Source of the DNA: Sinisalibacter lacisalsi
GTDB lineage: Bacteria > Pseudomonadota > Alphaproteobacteria > Rhodobacterales > Rhodobacteraceae
DNA: 64,000 nt
Reading direction: 5' to 3'
NCBI RefSeq assembly: GCF_014640115.1
Contig: NZ_BMGI01000002.1
Coordinates: 248,001 to 312,000, forward strand
The position numbers and the translations under genes were made by a program. A model generated the notes under the pieces. The model did not search any database and was not told the DNA's origin. It worked only from the letters and a program-made list of their open reading frames with translations. This document shows, one piece after another, positions 9,503 through 18,388 of the stretch (positions are counted from its first letter, which is position 1; every line of letters begins with the position of its first letter).

Positions 9503-11710
9503 ATGATCCGCGCTCTTCATCGCTGGCCGGGTCTGCTGGCCCTGGCGCTCATCACCGTGCTCAGCCTGAGCGGCGCGGCGCTGTCGGTCTTCCCCGCCGC
9601 CGAGCGGCTTGCCGCGCCGCGCGCCGAGGCGGGCCAGACCGTCGCCGCGCTCGCGACACGCATCAAGGCCGCTTATCCGGGCCTCGAGCAGATCCGCCGC
9701 GCGCCCTCGGGGCGGATCACCGCCTACTGGTTCGATCAGGGCGCGCCCGGCGCCGCCGTGATCGACCCCGCGACCGGCCGGGGCGTGGCCTCGGCCGACC
9801 CCAACCCGGCGGAACGCTGGCTCACCAACCTGCACCGGTCGCTGTTTCTCGGCGACGGCGGGCGCATCGCCATGGCGGCGGGCGCGGCGGCGATGCTGGT
9901 GCTGGCGCTCTCGGGCGCGGCGCTGGTGGCAAGGCGCGCTGGCGGCTGGCGGCACTGGTTCGCGCGGTTGCGCGGGCCGCTTTCGGGCCGGCTGCACGTC
10001 GAGATCGCGCGGATTGCGGTGATCGGCCTCGCCCTGTCGTCGGCCACCGCCTTGTGGATGACGGCGTCAACCTTCGATCTCCTGCCCGATGCCGGCGCGA
10101 CGCCCGCGTTCCCGGCCGACGTGAGCGGTGAGACGGGGGTGGCGCTGAACGACCTTGCCACGCTTGCCGTGACGCCGGTCGCCGAGCTGCGGGCGCTGAG
10201 CTTTCCCTATCCCGGCGACGCGACCGACGTGTTCAAGCTGAAAACGGATCGGGGGACCGGGTATCTCGACCAGGGCACCGGGGCGCTGCTGAGCTGGGCC
10301 GCGCCGACCGGGTGGGCGCGCGTGTCGGAAACCATCTACATGCTGCACACCGGGCAGGGCGCCGCCACGCTCGGGCTGGTGCTCGGGCTGATGGCGCTCG
10401 GCGTGCCGCTGATGGGCGCGACCGGGGTGCTGATCTGGCTCGCCGGGCGGCGCGCCCGGCCGCGCATTCGCGCCAACCAGCCCGCGGGCCGGGCCGATAC
10501 GATCCTGCTCGTCGGCAGCGAGGGCGGCAGCACCTGGGGCTTTGCCGCCACGCTCCACGCCGCGCTGACGCAAGCCGGGCAGAGCGTGCATGCGGCGCCG
10601 ATGTCGGCTTTCGCGCCGGACCGCTACGCGCGCGCCGAGCGGATCATCGTCCTCGCCGCAACCTACGGCGATGGCGACGCACCGGCCTCGGCCAAGGGCT
10701 TCCTCGACCGTCTGGCGGCGCGCGACCGCGCGCCCGGCGCGGCGCTGGCCGTGCTCGGCTTCGGCGACCGGAGCTTCCCCGCCTTTTGCGGCTTCGCCAA
10801 GGCCGTCGCGGCGGCCGCGGAGGCGAAGGGGTGGCGCGCACTCCTGCCGCTCGACACCGTTGATCGCCAGTCGCCGCAGGATTTCGCGCGCTGGGGGCGG
10901 GCGCTCGGGAATGCTCTGGGGATCGACCTGAACCTCGACCACCAGCCGGTTCCGCCCGCGACCGAGACGCTTACGCTGGTTTCGCGCCGCGATTACGGCG
11001 CCGCGATGCAGGCCCCGACCGCGATCCTGCGCTTCGCCCTGCCGAGGGCGCGCCCCTGGCAGCGTCTGACCGGGGTGGGCTTTGCGCGCTTCAACGCGGG
11101 CGACCTGATCGGGATCCTGCCCGAAGGCAGCGCCGTGCCACGGCTCTACTCGCTTGCCTCGGCGCGCCGCGACGGGTTCGTCGAGATCGTGGTGAAGAAG
11201 CAGCCGGGCGGGCTCTGCTCGGGCCAGCTCACGGCACTGGAGCGCGGCGACACGGTCACCGCCTTCCTGCGCCGCAACCCGGGGTTCCGGCCGGACCGGG
11301 GCCGCGCGCCGCTGATCCTGATCGGCGCAGGCACCGGCATCGGCCCGCTGGCGGGGTTCGTGCGCGGCAATGCGCGGCGGCGGCCCATCCACCTTTTCTT
11401 CGGGATGCGCCACCACGACAGCGATTTTCTCTACGGCGAAGAGATGCCCGCCTGGCAGGACGATGGCCAGCTGGCCCGGCTTGTCACCGCCGCCTCCCGC
11501 GGTGCCCGGCGGCATTATGTGCAGGACGCGCTGCGCACCGAGGCCAGCGAGGTGGCCCGGCTGATTCGCGACGGCGCGCGGGTGATGGTCTGCGGCGGGC
11601 GCGAGATGGCGGCGGGCGTGTCCGACGCGATGGCCGAGATCCTTGCCCCGGCGGGGCTCACGCCCGCGGGGCTGAAGGCGGAGGGGCGATATGTCGAGGA
11701 TGTCTACTGA
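9503..11710 (+). CDS. PepSY-TM / flavodoxin / FNR fusion, transmembrane NADPH-flavin reductase
   Basis: 735 residues. Residues about 1-320 are a PepSY_TM region: four membrane helices with conserved LHRWPG, NLHRSLFLG and MLHTGQG His motifs and periplasmic loops. Then a flavodoxin-like FMN domain (LVGSEGGSTWGFA) and a sulfite-reductase-type FAD/NADPH module (RLYSLAS, IGAGTGIGPLAGF, MVCGGREMA). It should pass electrons from NADPH via FAD and FMN across the membrane, plausibly to the flavinylated DUF2271 protein. ATG at 9503 is preferred over GTG 9488 because AGGAGA lies just ahead. Stop overlaps the ApbE start by 20 bases. Confidence 0.83.
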   Translation: MIRALHRWPGLLALALITVLSLSGAALSVFPAAERLAAPRAEAGQTVAALATRIKAAYPGLEQIRRAPSGRITAYWFDQGAPGAAVIDPATGRGVASADPNPAERWLTNLHRSLFLGDGGRIAMAAGAAAMLVLALSGAALVARRAGGWRHWFARLRGPLSGRLHVEIARIAVIGLALSSATALWMTASTFDLLPDAGATPAFPADVSGETGVALNDLATLAVTPVAELRALSFPYPGDATDVFKLKTDRGTGYLDQGTGALLSWAAPTGWARVSETIYMLHTGQGAATLGLVLGLMALGVPLMGATGVLIWLAGRRARPRIRANQPAGRADTILLVGSEGGSTWGFAATLHAALTQAGQSVHAAPMSAFAPDRYARAERIIVLAATYGDGDAPASAKGFLDRLAARDRAPGAALAVLGFGDRSFPAFCGFAKAVAAAAEAKGWRALLPLDTVDRQSPQDFARWGRALGNALGIDLNLDHQPVPPATETLTLVSRRDYGAAMQAPTAILRFALPRARPWQRLTGVGFARFNAGDLIGILPEGSAVPRLYSLASARRDGFVEIVVKKQPGGLCSGQLTALERGDTVTAFLRRNPGFRPDRGRAPLILIGAGTGIGPLAGFVRGNARRRPIHLFFGMRHHDSDFLYGEEMPAWQDDGQLARLVTAASRGARRHYVQDALRTEASEVARLIRDGARVMVCGGREMAAGVSDAMAEILAPAGLTPAGLKAEGRYVEDVY

Positions 11711-12665
11711 TTGGGTGCGCCACGCGCTGAACGGCCCGACCATGGGCACGCGCTGGCAGGCCACGGTCTTCGCGCCGCCGGGGTTCGACCCGGCGCCGCT
11801 GCGCGCGGCGCTGCAGGCGGCCGTCGACGAGGTGGACGGGCAGATGTCGACCTGGAAGCCCGACAGCGACCTCATGCGTCTCAACGCGGCGCCGGTGGGT
11901 GCGTGGCTGGCGGTGCCCGGGCAACTGGGCGCGGTCTTGCGGCGCGGGCTCGAGATCGGGCGCGCCTCGGACGGGGCCTTCGACATCGGTCTGGGCGACG
12001 CGGTGACGGCTTGGGGCTTCGGACCGGGCGCGGCCAGATCCGAGCATATTCGCGCCGCGATGACGGCCGAAAGGGTGCCGGCCCATTTCGCGCTGGAGAT
12101 CAACGCGACGACCGGCCTGGTGCGAAAGACGCGGCCGCTTGCGCTTGACCTGAACGGCATCGCCAAGGGCCATGGCGTCGACCGGCTGGCCGAGACGCTC
12201 GGCGCCTTCGGCCTCGACGCCGGGCTCGTCGGCATCGACGGCGAGATGCGCGCGCTCGGGCTTCGCCCCGACGGGCACGCCTGGACCATCGCGGTGGAGG
12301 CGCCCGATCCCGACCGCCGCGCGCCCCATGCGGTTCTCGCGCTTGAGGATGCCGCCGTGGCGACCTCGGGCGATTACCGCCACTGGGTCGAGGTGCAGGG
12401 CCGCCGCCTGTCGCACACCATGCATCCGCAGCGCGGCGCGCCGGTGCCCGCCGTGCCCGCCTCGGTCACGGTCGTTGCCCGAAGCTGCGCCGAGGCCGAT
12501 GCCTGGGCGACGGCCCTGATGGTGAAAGGAAGCTTGGAGGGCAGGGCATTGGCGCGTAGACATGGGCTGAACGCGCTCTTCATCGACCGGGAGGGCGACG
12601 AGCTTCGCGAAACGCGGGTGGGGCCGCTGTTCGAGACCCACCCCGCCCCCGAGCGCGTGGGTTAA
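11691..12665 (+). CDS. apbE: FAD:protein FMN transferase
   Basis: 324-residue ApbE family enzyme that transfers FMN from FAD to a Ser/Thr in exported proteins, using Mg2+. Visible family motifs are GPTMGTRW near the N terminus, DLNGIAKGHGVDRLAE in the centre and HTMHPQRGAP, equivalent to the usual H-x-x-[DH]-P-x-x-G. No signal peptide is evident, so it may work at the cytosolic face or be exported otherwise. Direct coupling to the PepSY-reductase and nearness to the DUF2271 protein point to those as partners. Confidence 0.87.
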   Translation: MSRMSTDWVRHALNGPTMGTRWQATVFAPPGFDPAPLRAALQAAVDEVDGQMSTWKPDSDLMRLNAAPVGAWLAVPGQLGAVLRRGLEIGRASDGAFDIGLGDAVTAWGFGPGAARSEHIRAAMTAERVPAHFALEINATTGLVRKTRPLALDLNGIAKGHGVDRLAETLGAFGLDAGLVGIDGEMRALGLRPDGHAWTIAVEAPDPDRRAPHAVLALEDAAVATSGDYRHWVEVQGRRLSHTMHPQRGAPVPAVPASVTVVARSCAEADAWATALMVKGSLEGRALARRHGLNALFIDREGDELRETRVGPLFETHPAPERVG

Positions 12666-12674
12666 CGCCGGGAC

Positions 12675-14600
12675 ATGCCCGCCATGATGACGCCCCTCTT
12701 TGGTGATCGCCTGCACCTCGCCCTGCTGGGGCTGGCGCTGCTTGGCCTGGTGGCGGGCCTCGTGCTTTGGCTCGTCGGGCCGCCGGGCCTTGCCGGGATC
12801 GCCTGGACGGCGGGCGTCGTGCCCGTTCTGGCGGCGCTTTGCGTCGAGATCGTGCGCAGCCTGCGGCAGGGCGAAGTGGGGCTGGATATCGTGGCGGCGC
12901 TGTCGATGTCGGCCGCGCTCGTGTTCGGCGAAACGCTGGCGGCGGCGGTCGTGGCGCTGATGTATTCGGGCGGGACATTCCTGGAGAGTTTCGCGCAAGG
13001 CCGCGCCCGGCGAGAGATGAGCGATCTGTTGTCGCGCGTGCCGCGCACCGCCACCCGCCACCGCAACGGCGCGCTCGACGAGGTGCCGCTGGACGAGATC
13101 GCGCCGGGCGAGCTGCTCCTGATCCGGCAGGGCGAGGTGGCGCCGGTGGACGGGACGGTGGAGAGCGCGCGCGCGATGCTCGACCAGTCGGCCCTGACCG
13201 GCGAGTCGATGCCGGTGCGGCTCGAGCAGGGGCAGGAGGTGTTGAGCGGCGCCACCAACGCGGGCGAGGCCTTTGATCTGCGCGTCACGCGGCGGGCGGC
13301 CGACAGCACCTATGCCGGGATCGTCCGGCTGGTCGAGGCGGCGCAGAAGTCAAAGGCGCCGATGGCCCGGCTGGCCGATCGCTATTCGCTGCTGTTCCTC
13401 GCCGTCACCGTGGCGCTGGCAACGGCCGCCTGGTGGTTCACCGGCGACCCGATCCGCGCGGTCGCGGTGCTGGTGGTTGCCACCCCCTGTCCGCTGATCC
13501 TCGCGGTTCCGGTGGCGCTGGTCGCCGGGCTCTCGCGGGCGGCGCATTTCGGAGTTCTCATCAAGGGGGCGAAACCGCTCGAAGCGCTGGCCCGGATCAA
13601 CACGCTGGTGCTGGACAAGACCGGCACTCTGACCGGCGGGCGGCCGCAGATCGTGTCAATCGACCGGCTCGGCGCGCTGTCCGGGGACGAGGTGCTCTAT
13701 TTCGCCGCCGCGCTCGACCAGGCCTCGAAACATCCGATCGCGCAGGCGATCGTCGAGGCGGCGGCGGCGCGCGGCATTACCTTGCCGGTGCCCGAAAACG
13801 TGGTCGAAACGCCCGGCGAAGGCGTTGCGGGCAGCGTCGACGGGCGAAGCGTTGTCGTCGGGGGCGCCGGGTTCGTCGCCGCGCAGGTGGGCGTTGCCGA
13901 TCCGGACGGCGCGGTTGTCGACGAGGGGGCGGTGGTCGTGTCGCTCGCGCTGGACGGCAAGCTCGCGGGCCACCTGGTGATGGCCGACACGCTGCGCGCG
14001 GGCACGACCGACCTGCTTTCGGGGCTGCGCGGCCTCGGGATCGACCGGATCCTGCTGGCGACGGGGGATCGTCGCGCCGTGGCCGAGGCGGTGACGGAGG
14101 GGCTCGGGCTCGATGCCCTGCGCGCCGGCCTGACCCCCGATCAGAAGGTGCTCCTGGTTCTGACCGAGCGCAAGAACGGCCCGGTGATGATGGTGGGCGA
14201 TGGCGTCAACGATGCGCCCGCGCTGGCCGCCGCCGATATCGGCGTGGCGATGGGCGCGCGCGGCGCTGCGGCGTCGGCCGAGGCCGCCGACGTCGTGCTG
14301 CTGGTCGATCACCTCGATCGCCTTCTGCCGGGGATCGAAATCGCGCAACGCGCCCGCCGGATCGCGCTCGAGAGCGTCGTGGCCGGGATCGGCCTGTCGG
14401 TGCTCGGCATGATCGCCGCCGCCTTCGGCTACCTGACCCCGGTGCAGGGCGCGCTCCTGCAGGAGGTGATCGACGTGGCGGTCATCCTGAATGCATTGCG
14501 GGCGCTGCGGATCGTTCCGGCGCAGGCGGATCAGCTCATCGCCGGCCCGGCCGATTCAGAGCCCCGCCAGTCGGCCGGGCCGACACCCACCGCCGCATAG
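12675..14600 (+). CDS. Heavy-metal P1B-type ATPase with TPC metal motif
   Basis: 641-residue metal-exporting P-type ATPase. TGES actuator motif, membrane metal motif TPCP at residues 270-273, phosphorylation site DKTGT with D314, SKHP and GDGVNDAP are all visible. There is no N-terminal heavy-metal-binding (CxxC) domain: the protein begins directly with membrane helices. TPC instead of CPC is typical of the P1B-5 group linked to Ni/Fe export, so iron or nickel is more likely than copper; this is inference. Begins 9 bases after apbE and is followed by a VIT1/CCC1 gene. Confidence 0.85.
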   Translation: MPAMMTPLFGDRLHLALLGLALLGLVAGLVLWLVGPPGLAGIAWTAGVVPVLAALCVEIVRSLRQGEVGLDIVAALSMSAALVFGETLAAAVVALMYSGGTFLESFAQGRARREMSDLLSRVPRTATRHRNGALDEVPLDEIAPGELLLIRQGEVAPVDGTVESARAMLDQSALTGESMPVRLEQGQEVLSGATNAGEAFDLRVTRRAADSTYAGIVRLVEAAQKSKAPMARLADRYSLLFLAVTVALATAAWWFTGDPIRAVAVLVVATPCPLILAVPVALVAGLSRAAHFGVLIKGAKPLEALARINTLVLDKTGTLTGGRPQIVSIDRLGALSGDEVLYFAAALDQASKHPIAQAIVEAAAARGITLPVPENVVETPGEGVAGSVDGRSVVVGGAGFVAAQVGVADPDGAVVDEGAVVVSLALDGKLAGHLVMADTLRAGTTDLLSGLRGLGIDRILLATGDRRAVAEAVTEGLGLDALRAGLTPDQKVLLVLTERKNGPVMMVGDGVNDAPALAAADIGVAMGARGAAASAEAADVVLLVDHLDRLLPGIEIAQRARRIALESVVAGIGLSVLGMIAAAFGYLTPVQGALLQEVIDVAVILNALRALRIVPAQADQLIAGPADSEPRQSAGPTPTAA

Positions 14601-14618
14601 CCCGAAAGGCCCATTCAG

Positions 14619-15320
14619 ATGAACAAGTTGCCCCACTCAGAAATTCACATGGTGCATCGCATCGGCTGGCTGCGCGCCGCCGTCCTCGGGGCGAACGATG
14701 GCCTCGTCTCCACCGCGAGCCTCGTGGTCGGGGTCGCCGCGGCGGGGTCCGGGCGCGAGGAGATCCTGATCGCCGGTCTTGCCGGGCTCGTGGCCGGAGC
14801 GATGTCGATGGCCGCCGGCGAATACGTCTCGGTCAGTTCGCAGGCGGATTCGGAGCAGGCCGACATTGCGCGCGAAACCCGCGAGCTGGAGGAAACGCCC
14901 GAGGCGGAACTCGAGGAGCTGACGCGGATCTACGTTGGCCGGGGGCTCGATGAAGGGCTCGCCCGCGAGGTCGCGATCCAGCTGACCGAGGCAGACGCGC
15001 TCGGCGCCCATGCGCGCGACGAGCTCGGTATCTCGGAAACGGTGACCGCGCGTCCGATCCAGGCGGCCCTGGTGTCGGCGGGAACCTTCGCTGTCGGGGC
15101 CGTGATCCCGGTCCTCATCGCCGCCTTCGTGCCGGCCGCCTCGATCACCCTCAGCGTCGCGGTCACGACCCTGGTCGCGCTGGCGGTGCTGGGCGGGCTT
15201 GGCGCATCCGTCGGGGGCGCGGGCATCGTCAAGGGCGCCATACGGGTTACCTTCTGGGGCGCGCTTGCCATGGCGGCGACCGCGGGGGTGGGCATGGTTT
15301 TCGGCGTCACGCTCGGCTAG
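14619..15320 (+). CDS. VIT1/CCC1-family iron/manganese transporter
   Basis: 233-residue membrane protein of the VIT1/CCC1 family. It starts with the family's HRIGWLRAAVLGANDGLVS and GAMSMAAGEYVSVSSQ regions, which carry the proton/metal residues. A charged cytosolic segment (about 85-145) follows, then three C-terminal helices. Relatives move Fe2+ or Mn2+ out of the cytosol. Lies 18 bases after the P-type ATPase in the same direction, extending the metal-handling operon. Confidence 0.88.
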   Translation: MNKLPHSEIHMVHRIGWLRAAVLGANDGLVSTASLVVGVAAAGSGREEILIAGLAGLVAGAMSMAAGEYVSVSSQADSEQADIARETRELEETPEAELEELTRIYVGRGLDEGLAREVAIQLTEADALGAHARDELGISETVTARPIQAALVSAGTFAVGAVIPVLIAAFVPAASITLSVAVTTLVALAVLGGLGASVGGAGIVKGAIRVTFWGALAMAATAGVGMVFGVTLG

Positions 15321-15416
15321 GCCGGGGCCGCCGGGGGCCTGCGCAACAACCGCTTCGGTCACCCGGGCAGAGGGCCGGGGCGATCGCCCTGCCGCGAGGG
15401 CATGGGGCGCCGGCCC

Positions 15417-15435
15417 CGGTCGCGCGGCCGCTTTT
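15417..15435 (+). terminator. Possible weak hairpin terminator after VIT1/CCC1 gene
   Basis: CGGTC-GCGC-GGCCG stem-loop (5 bp including one G-U) followed by CTTTT. It lies in the 196-base gap between the VIT1/CCC1 and exchanger genes, which is otherwise GC-rich with no clear promoter. Confidence 0.35.
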
Positions 15436-15516
15436 GTCGGACCGGCACCTTGCGGGCGCGGGCGGGCGTGCACAAGTCGAGCGCGAGGGTGGATCGGCCG
15501 CCCGCGCGGGGGTGTC

Positions 15517-16437
15517 GTGGATTATCTCTATATTCTTGCCGGGTTGATCGGCCTGTTCTTCGGCGGCGAGGCCCTGGTGCGCGGCAGCGTCGGGATCGCC
15601 CGGCGCCTCGAGATCTCGCCGCTGCTGATCGGCCTCACCGTGGTGGGTTTCGGCACCTCGACGCCCGAGCTGCTCGTTTCGGTCGACGCGGCGTGGCGCG
15701 GCGTGCCCGACATCGCGCTCGGTAACGTGATCGGGTCGAACATCGCCAACTCGCTGCTGATCGTCGGCATTTCGGCGATGGTCTGGCCGATCCGCGTCAC
15801 CGGCTCGACCCTGCGCCGCGATACCCTGGTGATGATGGCGGCGGCGCTGGCACTGGTGCCGGCCTTCGCCCTTGGGCAGGTGGGCCGGCTCGCGGGGCTG
15901 ATCCTGGTGGCGGGTCTGGTGGCCTACCTGGTCCGGGCCTACCGCAGTTCCGGCGCGGCGCTGGCGCCGGAGATCGAGATGCCCATCCCGCCTTCCACGC
16001 TGAACTCGGTCCTGTGGGTCGTCGCCGGCCTCGTCGCGCTGATGTTCGGCGCGCGGTTCCTGGTCGATGGCGCGGTCGCGGTGGCCCGCGGATATGGCGT
16101 TTCGGAAGCCTTCATCGGCCTGAGCATCGTCGCCGTCGGCACCTCGCTGCCGGAACTGGCAACATCGCTGATCGCGGCCTTCCGGCGACAATCCGAGATC
16201 GCGATCGGAAATATCGTCGGGTCGAACATCTTCAACCTGCTGGGCATCCTCGGCGTCACCGCGCTGATCACGCCGATCCCGGTGGCGTCGCGGTTCCTGA
16301 CCTTCGACCTGCCGGCGATGATCGCGGTCGGGCTGGTGCTCACCGTCCTGCTGTTGACCCGACCGGTGATCGGGCGCTGGATCGGGCTGGCGATGCTGTC
16401 GGGCTACGCCGGCTATCTCTGGGCGGCGCAGGGGTAG
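15517..16437 (+). CDS. Calcium/sodium antiporter (CaCA family, YrbG-like)
   Basis: 306-residue antiporter with the duplicated alpha repeats of the CaCA superfamily: VGFGTSTPELLVS and GNVIGSNIANSLL in the first half, VAVGTSLPELATS and GNIVGSNIFNLLG in the second. About ten membrane helices. Homology begins at the GTG at 15517 (VDYLYILAGL); an upstream in-frame ATG would add about 106 Arg/Gly-rich residues unlike the family and is rejected. Exchanges Ca2+ (or another divalent cation) against Na+ or H+. Confidence 0.87.
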   Translation: MDYLYILAGLIGLFFGGEALVRGSVGIARRLEISPLLIGLTVVGFGTSTPELLVSVDAAWRGVPDIALGNVIGSNIANSLLIVGISAMVWPIRVTGSTLRRDTLVMMAAALALVPAFALGQVGRLAGLILVAGLVAYLVRAYRSSGAALAPEIEMPIPPSTLNSVLWVVAGLVALMFGARFLVDGAVAVARGYGVSEAFIGLSIVAVGTSLPELATSLIAAFRRQSEIAIGNIVGSNIFNLLGILGVTALITPIPVASRFLTFDLPAMIAVGLVLTVLLLTRPVIGRWIGLAMLSGYAGYLWAAQG

Positions 16438-16488
16438 GGCCCGCGATGCGCCCGGGGCGGTGAGCCTTCGACGGCGGCCGCGCGGCGG

Positions 16489-16505
16489 GACGGGCAGGGC
16501 CCGTC
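16489..16505. terminator. Hairpin between convergent exchanger and nsrR genes
   Basis: Perfect 7-bp stem GACGGGC / GCCCGTC with loop AGG, overlapping the nsrR stop codon. May end transcription from the exchanger side. No long T run, so confidence is modest. Confidence 0.35.
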
Positions 16506-16920
16506 AATTCGCGGTGGGCTGGTCGAGGGCAAGATCGGCAAGGGTGGACCGGTCGAGATCGGCGAGAAACGCGGCTTCGGCCGAGCGCAGGCGTGATTTC
16601 AACCGGCAGCGGCCGTCAAGCGTGCAGTCGTTGGTGCCGGGCGCGAGGCATTCGACCAGCACCTGGCCCTCCTCGAGCAGGCGGATCAGGGCACCGAGCC
16701 GGATCTCCCCCGGCGCGCGGGCGAGCACCGCGCCGCCGCCGCCGCCCCGGCGCGTCTCGACGAGGCCGGCGCGCGCGAGGTGCTGCATGATCTTGGCCAG
16801 GTGGTTGCGCGACAGGCCGAACTCGTCGGCCATGTCCGCCGTCGAGAAGGCCCGGTCGGGGTCGCTGGCCATGCGCATCAACATGCGCAACCCGTAATCG
16901 GTGAAGGAAGTGAGGCGCAT
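16504..16920 (-). CDS. nsrR: Rrf2-family nitric-oxide-sensing repressor (NsrR-like)
   Basis: 138-residue Rrf2 regulator. N-terminal winged helix (MRLTSFTDYGLRMLMRM, recognition region LSRNHLAKIMQHL) and three cysteines C91, C99 and C105 that should hold an Fe-S cluster. The C-x7-C-x5-C spacing is that of NsrR rather than IscR. Start at 16920 fits the conserved N terminus; 16932 is an alternative. NsrR represses NO-detoxification genes and releases DNA when its cluster reacts with NO. Divergent from nnrS with a matching operator 20 bases upstream of its own start. Confidence 0.85.
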   Translation of the reverse strand: MRLTSFTDYGLRMLMRMASDPDRAFSTADMADEFGLSRNHLAKIMQHLARAGLVETRRGGGGGAVLARAPGEIRLGALIRLLEEGQVLVECLAPGTNDCTLDGRCRLKSRLRSAEAAFLADLDRSTLADLALDQPTAN

Positions 16921-16940
16921 GGTCGCTGGCATCCCGTTGG

Positions 16941-16963
16941 AATAGGCATTTACAATACTTATT
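16941..16963. promoter_or_regulatory. NsrR-type operator
   Basis: A 23-bp imperfect palindrome, AATAGGCATTT-A-CAATACTTATT, with 8 of 11 half-site pairs symmetric. By my count it agrees with the enterobacterial NsrR consensus (11-1-11 form) at about 17 of 22 informative positions. It overlaps a possible nsrR -10 box (TAATAA on the minus strand, 16 bases after TTGCAA), so autorepression is likely. Control of nnrS from 180 bases away is possible. Confidence 0.65.
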
Positions 16964-17143
16964 AGCGCCCCTAGACTCGTTTGCAAACAGGTTTTCGCAA
17001 GGATCCGGCATGAGACATCCCGCATCAGGCCGGGGATCGCGCCCCGCAGGCATGGCCGCCACGAAAGACCCTCTTGGCAGGGTCCACCGCCGCGGCAAGG
17101 CCCGCGCCCTGACCGCCGGTCTCCCTCCGAAAGGCGCGCCCGC

Positions 17144-18355
17144 ATGACCCAGACTGCCGATCGGATGCGGGCCTGGAAAGGTCCGGTGCTTTTCAGCTAC
17201 GGCTTCCGGCCGTTCTTCCTCGGTGCCGCGATCTGGGCCGTGCTTGCCATGGCGCTGTGGCTGCCGATGCTGAGCGGCGCGGTGACCCTGCCGACGGCCT
17301 TCGATCCGGTCAGCTGGCACGCGCATGAATTTCTCTTCGGCTACCTCGGCGCGGTCGTCGCGGGGTTCCTGCTGACCGCGGTGCCGAACTGGACCGGGCG
17401 GTTGCCGATCGTGGGCTGGCCGCTGGCGGGGTTGGCCGCGCTATGGTTGCTGGGGCGGCTGGCGGTGGCGGTTTCGGCCTGGTTTGCCCCGGTCTTCGTC
17501 GCGCTCGTCGACTTGGCCTTTCCGCTCGCCCTAGCGCTGACCACCGGGCGTGAGATCGTGCTGGGCCGGAATTGGCGCAACCTGATCGTGCTGGGCATGG
17601 TCGCGGTCTTCACCCTCGCCAATGCGGTCTTCCACTGGGAGGCGGCGCGGCTGGACTACGCCGCCCAGGGCGCCGGGCTGCGCATCGGGCTGGCGGCCGC
17701 GATCATGATGATCGCGGTGATCGGCGGGCGCATCGTGCCGGCCTTCACCCGCAACTGGCTGATGCAGCGGCGCGGCGGGCGGTTGCCGGTGCCGCCGATG
17801 CAGGGGTTCGACAAGATGGCGCTCGCGGTGTTGCTGGCGGCGCTGCTGCTGTGGACCGCAGCGCCGGCCCATGCGCTGACCGGGGCGGTGCTGCTGCTCG
17901 CCGGGGCGCTGCAGCTCTTGCGGCTGGCCAGGTGGGCGGGGGATCGGACCATGGCCGAACCCCTCCTGACCGTGCTTCATGTCGGATACCTGTTCCTGCC
18001 GCTGGGTGCGCTGGCGCTCGGCGCCGAGACGCTCGCGCCCGGACTGGTCGGCATGGCCGCGGCGCAGCATGTCTGGATGGCGGGGGCGGTCGGGTTGATG
18101 ACCCTGGCGGTGATGACGCGGTCGACACTCGGCCATACCGGGAAGGCCCTCACGGCGGGACCGGGAACCGTGGCGATCTATGCCGCCATCGTCATCGCGG
18201 TTCTGGGCCGGGTCGCCGCCGGGCACTGGCCGGAGGCGGCGACGGCGCTGCATGTTCTGTCGGGGCTGGGCTGGATCGCGGCGTTTGGCGGCTATGCCAT
18301 CGTCTACGGGCGCCTGCTCCTGCTCCTGCGCCCGAGACCGAGACCGGCGGGCTGA
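17144..18355 (+). CDS. nnrS: NnrS family membrane protein (nitric oxide response)
   Basis: 403-residue, about 12-helix membrane protein of the NnrS family. It shows the N-terminal LFSYGFRPFFLGAA block, WHAHEFLFGYLGAVVAGFLLTAVPNWTG and several conserved His. NnrS is a heme/copper membrane protein that relieves NO stress; its exact reaction is unsettled. The divergent NsrR-type gene and the operator between them support NO control. Confidence 0.92.
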   Translation: MTQTADRMRAWKGPVLFSYGFRPFFLGAAIWAVLAMALWLPMLSGAVTLPTAFDPVSWHAHEFLFGYLGAVVAGFLLTAVPNWTGRLPIVGWPLAGLAALWLLGRLAVAVSAWFAPVFVALVDLAFPLALALTTGREIVLGRNWRNLIVLGMVAVFTLANAVFHWEAARLDYAAQGAGLRIGLAAAIMMIAVIGGRIVPAFTRNWLMQRRGGRLPVPPMQGFDKMALAVLLAALLLWTAAPAHALTGAVLLLAGALQLLRLARWAGDRTMAEPLLTVLHVGYLFLPLGALALGAETLAPGLVGMAAAQHVWMAGAVGLMTLAVMTRSTLGHTGKALTAGPGTVAIYAAIVIAVLGRVAAGHWPEAATALHVLSGLGWIAAFGGYAIVYGRLLLLLRPRPRPAG

Positions 18356-18388
18356 GCGGTCGCCCGCGGCGGCGCGCGGGGCTCGGCC

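Noticed and set aside
15199-15516. Upstream extension of the CaCA exchanger to an earlier ATG
   Set aside because: Adds about 106 Arg/Gly-rich residues, overlaps the VIT1/CCC1 gene and is unlike the family.
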